The notes: generated from the sequence alone by a model not told the origin. 64,000 nucleotides of DNA from VXYK01 sp965221585 (GCA_965221585.1 OZ244898.1:434001-498000), one strand, 5' to 3'; shown: positions 44,621 through 53,610, counted from the stretch's first letter. Numbers and translations are program-made.

Positions 44621-45222
44621 GGTTTTTTCTCCTTGGTGTTTTGTGGATTGGGGGTGTTTTGTGGATTGGGGGTCTTGGTGGAATCGAGTCGGCTTAACTC
44701 GGGTAGATGTGTGCCGGGGTGACCTAGCAACTCCGCTACCAAGCAGACACCGTGCAGCTTCACCGCCACTTCGTGGATGTCGATGCGTGGATCGTCGGTG
44801 CTCACGCAGACAGCAGTCACGCCCAGTGGTCGGTCTGGTAGAAGCTTGGCGTCGATGGCTCCGCAGAGGGGTTCTTCGTATTCGAGACGCCGAAAAAGCG
44901 CAATCACCTGGTCCGAGTGCAATAACGTGGCGAACCACCGTTGCTCGGGTTCGGTTCCCGCTATGCGGTAGAGATCCCCATTGCAACTTTGCAGGGATCC
45001 GCCGATAGCGCTGATTTCGATCCAGTGGCTGACATCGGGCCGGTGCGGGCAGGCACTGTAGAGCAGCGCTTCGCGCACGTCGCATATGGTGATTTCTGAT
45101 GACGGGTTTGCTGAGGCGATCAGAGTTTGGGAACTAGGCGTCGCCAACTGGATCTCGGCACCTGGGACTACATGGGCCAGACCTACGCCCAAACGGAGTA
45201 TCTCAAGGCTTCTGCTGGTCAT
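44617..45222 (-). CDS. Hypothetical protein between heme-type SBP and MhuD-like gene
   Basis: A 201-residue protein with no family I recognise. No signal peptide or membrane helix is evident, so it is probably cytoplasmic. Features: 'CDVREALLYSACPHRPDVSHWIEISAIGG' and 'SDQVIALFRRLEYEEPLCGAIDAKLLPDRPLGVTAVCVSTDDPRIDIHEVAVKLHGVC', with several Cys/His. The C-terminus holds an 18-bp tandem duplication (NPQNTP-NPQNT). ATGA overlaps on both sides couple it to the SBP gene and the MhuD-like gene, so a role in heme or iron release is likely but unproven. Confidence 0.72.
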   Translation of the reverse strand: MTSRSLEILRLGVGLAHVVPGAEIQLATPSSQTLIASANPSSEITICDVREALLYSACPHRPDVSHWIEISAIGGSLQSCNGDLYRIAGTEPEQRWFATLLHSDQVIALFRRLEYEEPLCGAIDAKLLPDRPLGVTAVCVSTDDPRIDIHEVAVKLHGVCLVAELLGHPGTHLPELSRLDSTKTPNPQNTPNPQNTKEKKP

Positions 45223-46352
45223 TGTTCTTTCCTCGGGCCGTCTGAAGTGTCTGTTGTTGCAGGGACAACGGAACTGAGATCGTCCCGAAGCCTCGAGAGC
45301 ATCTGTGCGGTCCGGGGGCCGTTGCCGAGCAGGAGTTGGTCGTCGTAGGCGAGAACTTGGCGGTTGATACCCGCCGGCGTCTGTCCGAGTCCACCGATCT
45401 CGACCAACCCGTCTATGCCCCCTACAGATTCAAGACCAGCCTGTGGTACCAAGATCACGTCGGGGGCAACGGCCAGAATCGCCTCGGCGGAGATGGGGGC
45501 CGTGTCGTCGACATCGAGTGATTCGGCGACATCGATTCCTCCTGCGGCACCTATCAGCCAGTGGGTGTTGGCCGATCTCCCCAAGACCAGTTGAGCGGCT
45601 GTGCCGCGGACATAGAGGGCTATCACCCGCGGACGGTCCTCCAACGCATCGGCGGGAACGGTGGCCTCTGCGATGGCTTGGTCGAGAGCGTCGGCCATCT
45701 CCTCGCCCCGTTCGGGGACTCCCAGGGCGGCAGCGACGGCCCTGATCTTTTGGCCCGCGCCGGTGGGTGTGGATTCGTTGGGCAGAATTATCAGGGGGTA
45801 TCCGAGCCGTCGCATGTCGTCGAGCGCTTCGGGCGGTCCTGCTGTTGCCGTGGCGAGCAATACCGTTGGTTCGAAGGCGGCTACGGTCTCGGCCGACAAT
45901 GCGCGCTGGTAGCCGATCTCCGGTAGAGCGTCGGCCTCAGGAGGGTAGGTTGCCGACAGGTCGGTGGCCACGACGTTGTCCCCCAAGCCGAGGGCGAACA
46001 CGACCTCTGCCACGTCGCCGTCGAGCGGGATGATCCTCTCGATCGAGTTGACCGTCACGGTGGCGCCGGTCTCGTCGACGACGGTAATGGCCTGGAACGG
46101 TTCGTCGACGGTCTCAACCGCCGAGTCGGCGGTCTCGAATTCCGAGTCGGCGGTGGCGGTCGGGTCGACGGTCTGTAGCGAAGTGGAGGTGACAGCTGTC
46201 GGCGCGGTTGTCTCGGCTGCTGCGGCAGGGTCTGAGCCGACAGATGAGCGGTCGTCGCTGCAACCGGTCAAGGCGATGACCAAGGATACCAACGACAACA
46301 CGCTCAACGTCAGCACCTGCAACGTGTGCCTGTTAGGAGGGGCCGCACTCAT
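45219..46352 (-). CDS. Heme/siderophore ABC substrate-binding lipoprotein (HmuT-like)
   Basis: A 377-residue cluster-A-2 (FecB/HmuT) binding lipoprotein. From ATG 46352 the signal ends in lipobox 'ALTGC'. A Ser/Thr/Ala/Glu-rich linker precedes the domain 'VVDETGATVTVNSIERIIPLDGDVAEVVFALGLGDNVVATD'. The C-terminal 'QVLAYDDQLLLGNGPRTAQMLSRL' is typical of heme-binding HmuT/ShuT proteins. ATG 46352 is preferred because the iron operator and promoter lie directly upstream. The permeases and ATPase are in the adjacent unit. Confidence 0.88.
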   Translation of the reverse strand: MSAAPPNRHTLQVLTLSVLSLVSLVIALTGCSDDRSSVGSDPAAAAETTAPTAVTSTSLQTVDPTATADSEFETADSAVETVDEPFQAITVVDETGATVTVNSIERIIPLDGDVAEVVFALGLGDNVVATDLSATYPPEADALPEIGYQRALSAETVAAFEPTVLLATATAGPPEALDDMRRLGYPLIILPNESTPTGAGQKIRAVAAALGVPERGEEMADALDQAIAEATVPADALEDRPRVIALYVRGTAAQLVLGRSANTHWLIGAAGGIDVAESLDVDDTAPISAEAILAVAPDVILVPQAGLESVGGIDGLVEIGGLGQTPAGINRQVLAYDDQLLLGNGPRTAQMLSRLRDDLSSVVPATTDTSDGPRKEQ

Positions 46353-46354
46353 AG

Positions 46355-46391
46355 GTGTGTTAGGTATACCTAACACACTTCGTTTTTGCAA
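46355..46391 (-). promoter_or_regulatory. Iron-box promoter of the HmuT-like unit
   Basis: A perfect palindrome at 46355-46378 has core TTAGGTATACCTAA, close to DtxR/IdeR operators. It overlays the -10 of a sigma-A-like promoter on the minus strand: -35 TTGCAA (46391-46386), 17-bp spacer, -10 TATACC (46368-46363). Transcription would begin 3-4 nt before the ATG at 46352, so the mRNA is nearly leaderless. Repression by an iron-loaded DtxR-type protein is the expected mode. Confidence 0.8.
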
Positions 46392-46431
46392 CTCGGGTCT
46401 TGCAACACAGAATTTGATGTCGCGAACCCGG

Positions 46432-47232
46432 CTAGTGGCAATGGGTATGGGGCACGCACAAAGGCGTCCCGCTGACCGGACATGAGATGACGCTCACCTG
46501 CAAGCCGAAGACGCGCTCGATCATCTCTGCGGTAACCACTTCCGCGGGACGCCCCACAGCTTCGATGCGACCGTTGGCCAAGGCAATCAGATGCGACGCG
46601 TAACGACACGCCTGATTCAGGTCATGCAGCACCATCACAACTGTGCGATTCTCGGATCGATTCAGTCGAGACAACAGATCGAGCATCTCCACCTGATGAG
46701 CGATGTCCAAATAGGTAGTGGGCTCATCCAACAACATCACTGGCGTGTCCTGGGCCAGGACCATGGCGATCCAAGCGCGTTGGCGTTGGCCGCCAGACAA
46801 CTCGTCCAAGGGCCGATCACCGAACTCGCTCAGTCCAGTCAACTCCAGTGCTCGGGCAACCGCCTGTTCGTCCGTCTTGGACCACTGGTCGAACAAACGT
46901 TGATGCGGGTAACGCCCCCTGCGAACCAAGTCGCTGACAGCTACACCCTCGGGAGCGCGGGGTGACTGGGGCAACAGGCCGAGGCGGACTGCCACCGAAC
47001 GAGTGGACTGACCGTGAATGTCGGAACCATCGAGATAGACGCACCCTCCAGCCGGTTTCAGCAAACGCGACAGCGCCCTCAACAGCGTGGACTTTCCCGA
47101 CGCGTTGGCTCCGACAATGGCGGTGATCTCACCGGTAGGAATTGAGACCGTGAGGTTCTGCAGAACCGGAGCGGCGCCGTAGTCTGCGTCCAGGAGGTCA
47201 GTGCTCAGAACGGGTGCCCGGTCAGACCGCAC
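46432..47232 (-). CDS. Iron-siderophore/heme ABC ATPase (FepC-like)
   Basis: A 266-residue ATPase. Walker A 'GANASGKSTLLRAL' (Ala for the more common Gly/Pro), 'GLLPQSPRAPEGVAVSDLVRRGRYPHQRLFDQWSKTDEQAV', signature 'LSGGQRQRAWIAMVLAQ', Walker B 'VMLLDEPTTYLDIAHQVEML' and H-loop 'VVMVLHDLNQACRYA' are typical of FepC/FecE. The C-terminal 'CPVSGTPLCVPH' is the FepC-type ending. GTG start at 47232 overlaps the upstream permease by 11 bp. Last gene of the permease unit. Confidence 0.94.
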   Translation of the reverse strand: MRSDRAPVLSTDLLDADYGAAPVLQNLTVSIPTGEITAIVGANASGKSTLLRALSRLLKPAGGCVYLDGSDIHGQSTRSVAVRLGLLPQSPRAPEGVAVSDLVRRGRYPHQRLFDQWSKTDEQAVARALELTGLSEFGDRPLDELSGGQRQRAWIAMVLAQDTPVMLLDEPTTYLDIAHQVEMLDLLSRLNRSENRTVVMVLHDLNQACRYASHLIALANGRIEAVGRPAEVVTAEMIERVFGLQVSVISCPVSGTPLCVPHTHCH

Positions 47233-48220
47233 GGTTAAACCTCCTGAGGACCAACAGCAGGTAGGGGCCGCCCATAGCCGCAGTGACCACTCCCGCAGGA
47301 AGCACGGTGGGGGCGAACAGACGCTGGGCTACCAGATCAGCCGACAGCAGCATGACAGCGCCCAACAGTGCCGTGAGCAGCAGCACACCGACCGTGATCG
47401 GCCCAGCCAGAGAACGGGCTACATGGGGAACCAGCAGAGCCACGAACCCCAGCGGCCCGACCACTGCCACCACCACCGCGGCCAGACCACAGCCGGTGGC
47501 GATAACGGCCATCCGGCTCCGTTCCAGTTGCACGCCTAAAGCGACCGCCGTGTCGTTGCCCAGTTGCATGATCCGCAGTCGACGTACGAGCAGGAAAGCG
47601 ACAGGAAGCAGCACCACCAAGGCAACGGTCAGAGTGCGGGCGTCATCCCAGGACGACGCTGAGAGCGTGCCGGCCTGCCATCGTGCAGCCGCACTGACCT
47701 GTTCAACGGGAAAGCGCACGAGCATGTAGGTGATGACCGCGCTCAACAGGGCATTTATGCCGATCCCGACAAGAACGAGGCGACCACCGCTGAAACCCCG
47801 CCGCCATGACAGAACGAAAATGAGTACTGCGGTGCCAAGCGCACCGGCGAACGCTGCGTAGGGCAGTAGCCGAGTATCCAGACCGATGGCGAGTATCGCA
47901 ACCGCGACCGCCGCGGCCCCCGTGTCGATGCCGATGATGTCGGGCGATACCAAGGGGTTGTCGATCAGTGTCTGAAACAGGAGTCCTGATACCGCAAGGC
48001 AGATTCCGGCCAGCACCGCCACCATGATGCGAGGGAACCGCAGCGAGTTGACGACAAAGTCGAACTCACCGCCACGATCCCAGAGAGCGGTGGCGATGGC
48101 GGAGCGAACGGGCACCGGATAATCGCCGACGATCAAGCCCACGATCATCAGTCCCAGCACTGCGGCTGAGGCCAGCGAGCACAGTCTTGTGGTGCGACTC
48201 ACACTAATGGTGCTACTCAC
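47222..48220 (-). CDS. Iron-siderophore/heme ABC permease (FepG-like)
   Basis: A 332-residue FecCD-family permease with about nine or ten helices. Motifs: 'RFPRIMVAVLAGICLAVSGLLFQTLIDNPLVSPDIIGIDTGAA', 'LVLVGIGINALLSAVITYML', 'RRLRIMQLGNDTAVALGVQLERSR' and 'GPLGFVALLVPHVARSLAG'. The GTG at 48220 overlaps the upstream stop (GTGA) and gives a normal N-terminus; a much longer upstream frame inside the neighbouring gene is ignored. Confidence 0.93.
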   Translation of the reverse strand: MSSTISVSRTTRLCSLASAAVLGLMIVGLIVGDYPVPVRSAIATALWDRGGEFDFVVNSLRFPRIMVAVLAGICLAVSGLLFQTLIDNPLVSPDIIGIDTGAAAVAVAILAIGLDTRLLPYAAFAGALGTAVLIFVLSWRRGFSGGRLVLVGIGINALLSAVITYMLVRFPVEQVSAAARWQAGTLSASSWDDARTLTVALVVLLPVAFLLVRRLRIMQLGNDTAVALGVQLERSRMAVIATGCGLAAVVVAVVGPLGFVALLVPHVARSLAGPITVGVLLLTALLGAVMLLSADLVAQRLFAPTVLPAGVVTAAMGGPYLLLVLRRFNRAV

Positions 48221-49233
48221 AACTCCGCCAACTTCGTGCTGCGCACCAGATAGATCAAGAACGGCGCTCCCAATGCGGCGCTGACAATTCCGACCTGAAG
48301 CTCCGAAGGAGACACCACCACCCTCCCGACAACGTCTGCTCCGAGTAGCAGACACGGACCGAGGAGTGCCGAATAGATGATGATCCAGCGGTAGTCGGGC
48401 CCGACCACGGAGCGCACAATGTGTGGTACGGCCAGCCCGATAAACGCCACTGGACCGGCGAGGGCGACCGCAGATCCAGCCAGGGCCACCACGCACGCGC
48501 CGGCGCCTGCACGCACGATGGCGGTCCTTTGCCCTAGTCCTGCAGCCACGTCTTCTCCCAGACTCAGGGCATTCACTTGGCGTCCCATGAACAGCGCCAC
48601 CAGCAACCCGGCAGCGATGATTGGGAAGAGCAGCGCGGCTTCCTCGGTTCCTCGCCCGGAGATTGATCCCGCGAGCCAGAAACGGGCTTGGTCCAGAGTC
48701 TCCAAGTCAAGCAGCAACAGCGCTGCAGTCCATGAACCCAGAAGCGCGCTGATGATTGCCCCGGCCAAGGCCAGCTTCACCGGCGTGGCACCACCGATCC
48801 CGGCGCTGGCTATCGCATACACCAATACGGTGGCTCCCAGCGCGCCGATGAACGCGAACCACACGTATCCGCTTGGGCTGGTGATTCCGGCGGTGTAGAT
48901 CGCCACGACAACGGCGAACGCTGCCCCGGCGTTGACACCCAGGATTCCCGGCGCCCCCAGGGGATTGCGGGTGACACCCTGGGTAAGTGCCCCGGCCACG
49001 GCGAAGCTCGCGCCGGCCAGCGCGCCGATCACGGTTCGTTGAACACGCAGTTCCCTGACCACGATTTGTCGGTGATCTCCGGGGTCGTAGCTCCAGATGG
49101 CGTTCCAGACCGTGTCCGTGTCGATACTGAGGGATCCGTAACGCAAGCTCAGCCATAGCACCGACATCAACAGCGTCAATGTCAGGGGAAGGATCAAACC
49201 GTGGTGCCGCAATACGTGTGGACCGAATCGCAC
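48217..49233 (-). CDS. Iron-siderophore/heme ABC permease (FepD-like)
   Basis: A 338-residue FecCD-family permease, first gene of the iron-regulated import unit. 'LRVQRTVIGALAGASFAVAGALTQGVTRNPLGAPGILGVNAGAAF' is the family signature, followed by 'WLAGSISGRG' and 'GPVAFIGLAVPHIVRSVVG'. The GTG at 49233 starts almost at the predicted transcription start of the iron-box promoter. Two separate permease genes are typical of siderophore importers, whereas heme importers usually have one, so the true substrate stays open. Confidence 0.93.
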   Translation of the reverse strand: MRFGPHVLRHHGLILPLTLTLLMSVLWLSLRYGSLSIDTDTVWNAIWSYDPGDHRQIVVRELRVQRTVIGALAGASFAVAGALTQGVTRNPLGAPGILGVNAGAAFAVVVAIYTAGITSPSGYVWFAFIGALGATVLVYAIASAGIGGATPVKLALAGAIISALLGSWTAALLLLDLETLDQARFWLAGSISGRGTEEAALLFPIIAAGLLVALFMGRQVNALSLGEDVAAGLGQRTAIVRAGAGACVVALAGSAVALAGPVAFIGLAVPHIVRSVVGPDYRWIIIYSALLGPCLLLGADVVGRVVVSPSELQVGIVSAALGAPFLIYLVRSTKLAEL

Positions 49234-49239
49234 ACGGCG

Positions 49240-49268
49240 ATTGTAAGGTATACCTAACAGAATTGAAA
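49240..49268 (-). promoter_or_regulatory. Iron-box promoter of the permease unit
   Basis: On the minus strand -35 TTTCAA (49268-49263) and -10 TACAAT (49245-49240) are 17 bp apart, and between them lies TGTTAGGTATACCTTACA (49259-49242), one mismatch from the palindrome at 46355-46378. The predicted start of transcription falls on the GTG of the first permease gene, so the mRNA would be leaderless. Confidence 0.78.
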
Positions 49269-49281
49269 TATCGGCCGGAAA

Positions 49282-51414
49282 TTAGACAACCAGATTGTGG
49301 ACCGGAGTCCGGTATTCGTTGGTGACGGTCATAGTTTCTGCAGTCAACTCCAGATTGACGACAAGTTCGTTCGCAACCCCCGGCACGATCGCCTGCACTC
49401 GGCCGATGAGCGAACATGAGTCCTCGGGAATCGTTCCTCCCCAGCGCTGCTCCGAAACGACCGCAGAACCGCCGCCTGCAATGTTGGCTCGCACCGTCGC
49501 CCGCACCTGGGCATCGGGAATGGGCGAGCGCTCGTCGGACACGACATGCACGGCCAAGTCGATCCCCTCCCCCGGGGCGAGCACGGCACCCAGAGGATCT
49601 GCGACCACAATAATCGGTCGGCAGGCATCGACTAGGGCCTGCCAACCCGGCTTGGCGCTCCGCTGCCGGTTGAGCACCCCGAACCCTCCGGCGTCTGTGG
49701 CATCTGCCAGATAGAACAGCGAGAACCCGCCGGTCGGCTGGTACTTCAGCCGACGCAACAACTCGATCGAGGTCTTGATCACCTCGGCTTGAGCAAAACC
49801 GGTGCGCTTGGCCCAGTCGACCGCATCTGTTGCTTGTTCGGGTGCTACGAGGTGCAACAGTGACTCGGTTCCAGCGCCGATCGACGAGGCGATCTGTTCC
49901 CAGCCCAGTGACGGCCACTGAGCGCCATGAGGACTGGAATCACCGAGATGCGGGTTGTCGGGTTCAACAGTCGCAGCACCGAAGGCGGTGACGAAGCGGG
50001 CCATCCGCGGGATCCGGGCGGCGGCGGCGGCAAGGTCGGCGGCCCTGCCGTGATGCCATCCGAACCAGAGATGGCTGGTGGTGCCGTCGAAGTCGGGAAA
50101 GGTGGGCGGAACAGCGGTATGGGCCACCACCGGTCGGGAGCCGTCGGTGCGGCTGAGCACACGGCGAACCGAACGGTCCAGAACGGTGCGGTTCCATGAC
50201 GGAGTCTGCTGGCCGAGCAGGGGTGGAGTGGCTGAAGGAGCGTCTGGCTTGTTGAACGGTTCGTCGTGGGCGCACCACACGGCAACCGACGGATGATGAC
50301 CCAACAGGTCGACCGCCTCCCGGGCCTGCCGCGTCGCCTGGTTCCGAACCCCGCGCGCCATCTGTCCTCTGAGCGGCAAGTCCTGCCACAACAGCATGCC
50401 GGTCTCGTCGGCGGTGTCGTAGACCTCGGGCCTGGCGATGTGGGTGATCACCCGGATCATGTCCAGACCTGCCCGTTTGGCTGTGAGCACGTCAGCCGCG
50501 ACATCGGCGGCATCGGCGTCGCCGGGCCGAGCTGAGGTTGGAAGCATGCCGATGCCCTTGACGAAAAGGCGTTCGCTGTTGACGTACAGGATCCAGTTGC
50601 GCATCCGTACCGAACGGAAACCGACACGGGTCTGGAACGAATCGGAGACCTCGCCGTCGACCACCACCTCGCAGGACAGGTCGTGCAGCGGCTGTTCTCC
50701 GAGCGAATGGGGCCACCACAGTTCTGGTTCGGGGACATCCGCTGTCCACTCGACCCGATTCTCGCCCGCGGCCGCAGGGTGGGAGAGTTCGTGGTCGTGG
50801 CCCGCTACCCGGGTTCGCAACACCACCTCACCGGCAACCGGCGTGTCGAAGACGCACCGCATAGCCAGGGTCGCACGGTCCGCGTCGGCATCAAGACAGA
50901 CGGTGCGCCAGAAGAGCACTGCGGTGGGTCCGGTCTCGCGAAGGTGGACCGGCCGCCAGATGCCGCCGGGGTTCTCGCCCGCGGCCCCGGCCAGTTCAGG
51001 ATCTACGAGCGCACCCATCAACGATTTGCGCGCAGTGTTGGGATTGTCGGGTGCGCATGTCACATCCACGGCCAGGAGGTGATCGCTGCGATCCTCTAGG
51101 TGTCGGGTGATATCGAAGCCGTGGGGGATGAAGTAGCCGTCTGTGGTGCCCACATAGCGGCCGTTGAGCCAGACATCGCCCTGTTGACAGACGCCGTCGA
51201 GCCACAGCCAACAGCGGCGTTCAGTATCTGGTGGATCAAGCTCGAACCTCCGCCGATGCAGCACAGCATGTGCCTCGGCAAACTCCGGATGGCTGGACCA
51301 GTGCCCCGGGACCTCGATCTCCGACCAGTTGCGATCGTCGAGTTCGGGCTGGTTGAACGTCCGGCGCATCTCGTCGTTGGCGGTAGTGGCGCGCCACTGG
51401 CCGGTCAGTTCCAT
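49282..51414 (-). CDS. Glycoside hydrolase family 2-like protein lacking the nucleophile
   Basis: A 710-residue protein with GH2 architecture: sugar-binding jelly roll (about 20-165; 'CWLWLDGVCQQGDVWLNGRYVG'), Ig-like domain (165-275), TIM barrel (280-600) with 'NSERLFVKGIGMLP', and a C-terminal Ig-like part. In the acid/base motif the usual Asn-Glu reads 'HDEP' (E385). The nucleophile strand, normally Ser-Glu-Phe-Gly, reads 'TAFG' with Ala at 477. It resembles beta-mannosidases but probably cannot use the standard retaining mechanism. ATG 51414 is preferred; longer in-frame starts run into moxR. No secretion signal. Confidence 0.82.
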   Translation of the reverse strand: MELTGQWRATTANDEMRRTFNQPELDDRNWSEIEVPGHWSSHPEFAEAHAVLHRRRFELDPPDTERRCWLWLDGVCQQGDVWLNGRYVGTTDGYFIPHGFDITRHLEDRSDHLLAVDVTCAPDNPNTARKSLMGALVDPELAGAAGENPGGIWRPVHLRETGPTAVLFWRTVCLDADADRATLAMRCVFDTPVAGEVVLRTRVAGHDHELSHPAAAGENRVEWTADVPEPELWWPHSLGEQPLHDLSCEVVVDGEVSDSFQTRVGFRSVRMRNWILYVNSERLFVKGIGMLPTSARPGDADAADVAADVLTAKRAGLDMIRVITHIARPEVYDTADETGMLLWQDLPLRGQMARGVRNQATRQAREAVDLLGHHPSVAVWCAHDEPFNKPDAPSATPPLLGQQTPSWNRTVLDRSVRRVLSRTDGSRPVVAHTAVPPTFPDFDGTTSHLWFGWHHGRAADLAAAAARIPRMARFVTAFGAATVEPDNPHLGDSSPHGAQWPSLGWEQIASSIGAGTESLLHLVAPEQATDAVDWAKRTGFAQAEVIKTSIELLRRLKYQPTGGFSLFYLADATDAGGFGVLNRQRSAKPGWQALVDACRPIIVVADPLGAVLAPGEGIDLAVHVVSDERSPIPDAQVRATVRANIAGGGSAVVSEQRWGGTIPEDSCSLIGRVQAIVPGVANELVVNLELTAETMTVTNEYRTPVHNLVV

Positions 51415-51529
51415 CTGATCGAGCGTACCGTTGCTCTCCTTGAGGCTCTGCCTAGCAGACTTGGATTCCAAGATCAGCCGTGTGTCTCGGCTTTGTTTGT
51501 TTGGTTTGTCTCCCGTGTAGGGTCCGGGC

Positions 51530-52942
51530 ATGTCGAGACCAGAAACTCTAGGGGAGCTTCGTGCCAGTGGATGGGTGTCGGTTCCCGTCCACCAGGAACT
51601 GCGCAACAACACCATCGAGCGCATCCGCCGCTCCGAGCCGCTGTTCAGTGAGGTGATGGGCTATGACAACACCGTCAGCCCACAACTCTCCAACGCCTTG
51701 ATCGCGGGTCACGACATCATCTTCCTGGGTGAACGGGGACAGGCCAAGACACGCATGATCCGCGGCCTCTCCAGCCTGCTGGACGAATGGATGCCGATCA
51801 TCGCGGGATCCGAGATCAACGATGACCCGTACAACCCGATCTCGCGCTACGCACGCGATCTGATCGCAGAGCACGGAGACGACACCGCGATCTCGTGGGT
51901 TCATCGTGATGACCGGCTGGGCGAGAAACTGGCCACACCCGACACCTCCATCGCGGACCTGATCGGCGAGGTCGATCCGATCCGGGTGGCCGAAGGCCGC
52001 TACCTCTCCGATGAGTTGACGATCCACTACGGCCTTGTCCCGCGCACCAACCGCGGCATCTTCGCAATGAACGAGCTCCCCGACCTCGCGGAACGCATCC
52101 AAGTCGGCCTGCTCAACGTGCTGGAGGAACGTGACGTGCAGATCCGCGGCCACAAGGTGCGGCTGCCGCTCGACGTGGTGCTCGTGGCATCGGCGAACCC
52201 TGAGGACTACACCAACCGCGGCCGGATCATCACCCCTCTCAAGGACCGGTTCGGTTCGCAGATTCGCACCCATTACCCCCTCGACGTCGATACTGAGATG
52301 GCGATCGTCGAACAGGAGGCCGACGTTGCGTTCAGCGGCGATGTCGAGGTGTCGGTACCGTCTTTCATGAGTGAGATCGTGGCGACGTTGACTCACGCGG
52401 CACGAGCCAGTCAGCACATCTCGCAACGTTCGGGCGTGTCCGTGCGGTTGTCGATCGCCAACGAGGAGGTCATGGTCGCCAATGCGGTGCGACGCACCCT
52501 GCAAGCCGGAGGCAACCATGTGGTGCCACGTATCGTTGATCTTGAGGCACTGCCCGCATCCACCGCGGGGAAGGTCGAGATGGAGACTCTCGACGAGGGA
52601 CGCGACGGCGAGATTCTCAACAATCTCGTGCGTGCCGCGGTTCTCGCAGTGTTCAAGGAGAGGGTGCCTCCCGACACCCATCTCGGGGTGGTCGAGGCGT
52701 TCGAGGGGGACCTGGTGGTAGACACGGGCGAAGACGTGACCGATGAGGCGTACGCGGCAATGCTTGAGCAGATTCCGGCGTTCATTCCCCCGGTTCGGGC
52801 TCTGTTGTCAGATGAAGGTCAGTCCGAATCGCCTGCTCTGGTGGCCAGTGCCACGGAGTTGATTCTCGAAGGCCTCCACCTGATGAAGCGTCTCAACAAG
52901 GACGGAGGCGGCACCAAGTCCCAGTTCCGCGGCCGCAGCTGA
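51530..52942 (+). CDS. MoxR-type AAA+ ATPase (magnesium-chelatase-like)
   Basis: A 470-residue AAA+ protein. Walker A is the variant 'GERGQAKTRMIR' near residues 67-78, Walker B is 'GIFAMNELPDL', and sensor regions 'LLNVLEERDVQIRGHKVRLPLDVVLVASANPEDYTNRGRIITPLKDRFGSQI' are typical of MoxR/BchI. MoxR ATPases remodel client proteins together with VWA-domain partners. A VWA protein is encoded 5 kb away at 57664-59703; the two are not adjacent but are probable partners. Divergent from the GH2-like gene. Confidence 0.9.
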   Translation: MSRPETLGELRASGWVSVPVHQELRNNTIERIRRSEPLFSEVMGYDNTVSPQLSNALIAGHDIIFLGERGQAKTRMIRGLSSLLDEWMPIIAGSEINDDPYNPISRYARDLIAEHGDDTAISWVHRDDRLGEKLATPDTSIADLIGEVDPIRVAEGRYLSDELTIHYGLVPRTNRGIFAMNELPDLAERIQVGLLNVLEERDVQIRGHKVRLPLDVVLVASANPEDYTNRGRIITPLKDRFGSQIRTHYPLDVDTEMAIVEQEADVAFSGDVEVSVPSFMSEIVATLTHAARASQHISQRSGVSVRLSIANEEVMVANAVRRTLQAGGNHVVPRIVDLEALPASTAGKVEMETLDEGRDGEILNNLVRAAVLAVFKERVPPDTHLGVVEAFEGDLVVDTGEDVTDEAYAAMLEQIPAFIPPVRALLSDEGQSESPALVASATELILEGLHLMKRLNKDGGGTKSQFRGRS

Positions 52943-52947
52943 GTCTG

Positions 52948-53610
52948 GTGGTGAGTCCCGTCGCGGGTGACGGACTGCCGGCCGGTCTGCAGCAGCGAGC
53001 CGACAGGACATTGGCCTGCTGGTGGGGCGAGGGCCACGACGACTACGCGGCGTATCACGACTCAGAGTGGGGCGTACCCGTCGTCGATGACATTCGGCTC
53101 TACGAGAAGATGTGTCTGGAGGGCTTCCAGTCGGGTCTCTCCTGGTTGACGATCCTCCGCAAGCGGGAGAACTTTCGAGCCGCGTTCAGGGGCTTCGACT
53201 TCGAGCAGGTGGCCCGCTTCGGTCCGGGTGATGTCCAGCGGCTGCTCGGCGATGCCGGGATCGTTCGGCACCGGGGCAAGATCGAAGCGACGATCAACAA
53301 CGCCCGCGCGGCCATCGACACCGCCGAGGCACACGGGACCCTGGCCGCGTTCTTCTGGGGCTTTGAGCCGGAACCCTCGGCCCGGCCGGCACGGATAGAC
53401 CACGCTGCCGTGACAGACATGGCCACCACCGCAGAGTCGACGGCGATGAGCAGGGCACTCAAGAAACTCGGCTGGCGCTTCGTCGGACCCACGACCTGCT
53501 ACGCCCTGATGCAGGCAGCAGGCATCGTCAACGATCATCTCGACGGCTGTCACCGCCGCCCGGAGATCGAAGAGATGCGGGCGCTAGTCGAGCGCGGCGA
53601 CTTGGCCTAG
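52948..53610 (+). CDS. tag: DNA-3-methyladenine glycosylase I
   Basis: A 220-residue Tag enzyme that removes 3-methyladenine. 'LACWWGEGHDDYAAYHDSEWGVPVVDD', 'LYEKMCLEGFQSGLSWLTILRKRENFRAAF' and 'LKKLGWRFVGPTTCYALMQAAGIVNDHLDGCHRR' are diagnostic and include the Cys/His zinc ligands. GTG codons at 52948 and 52951 are possible starts, 5-8 bp after moxR, adding about 22 residues before the core. The 3' end overlaps the convergent gene by 27 bp. Confidence 0.96.
   Translation: MVSPVAGDGLPAGLQQRADRTLACWWGEGHDDYAAYHDSEWGVPVVDDIRLYEKMCLEGFQSGLSWLTILRKRENFRAAFRGFDFEQVARFGPGDVQRLLGDAGIVRHRGKIEATINNARAAIDTAEAHGTLAAFFWGFEPEPSARPARIDHAAVTDMATTAESTAMSRALKKLGWRFVGPTTCYALMQAAGIVNDHLDGCHRRPEIEEMRALVERGDLA

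Noticed and set aside
47222..48496. Extended 424-residue reading of the FepG-like permease
   Set aside because: The first 92 codons lie within the preceding permease gene and have no membrane character; the GTGA overlap at 48220 gives a standard start.
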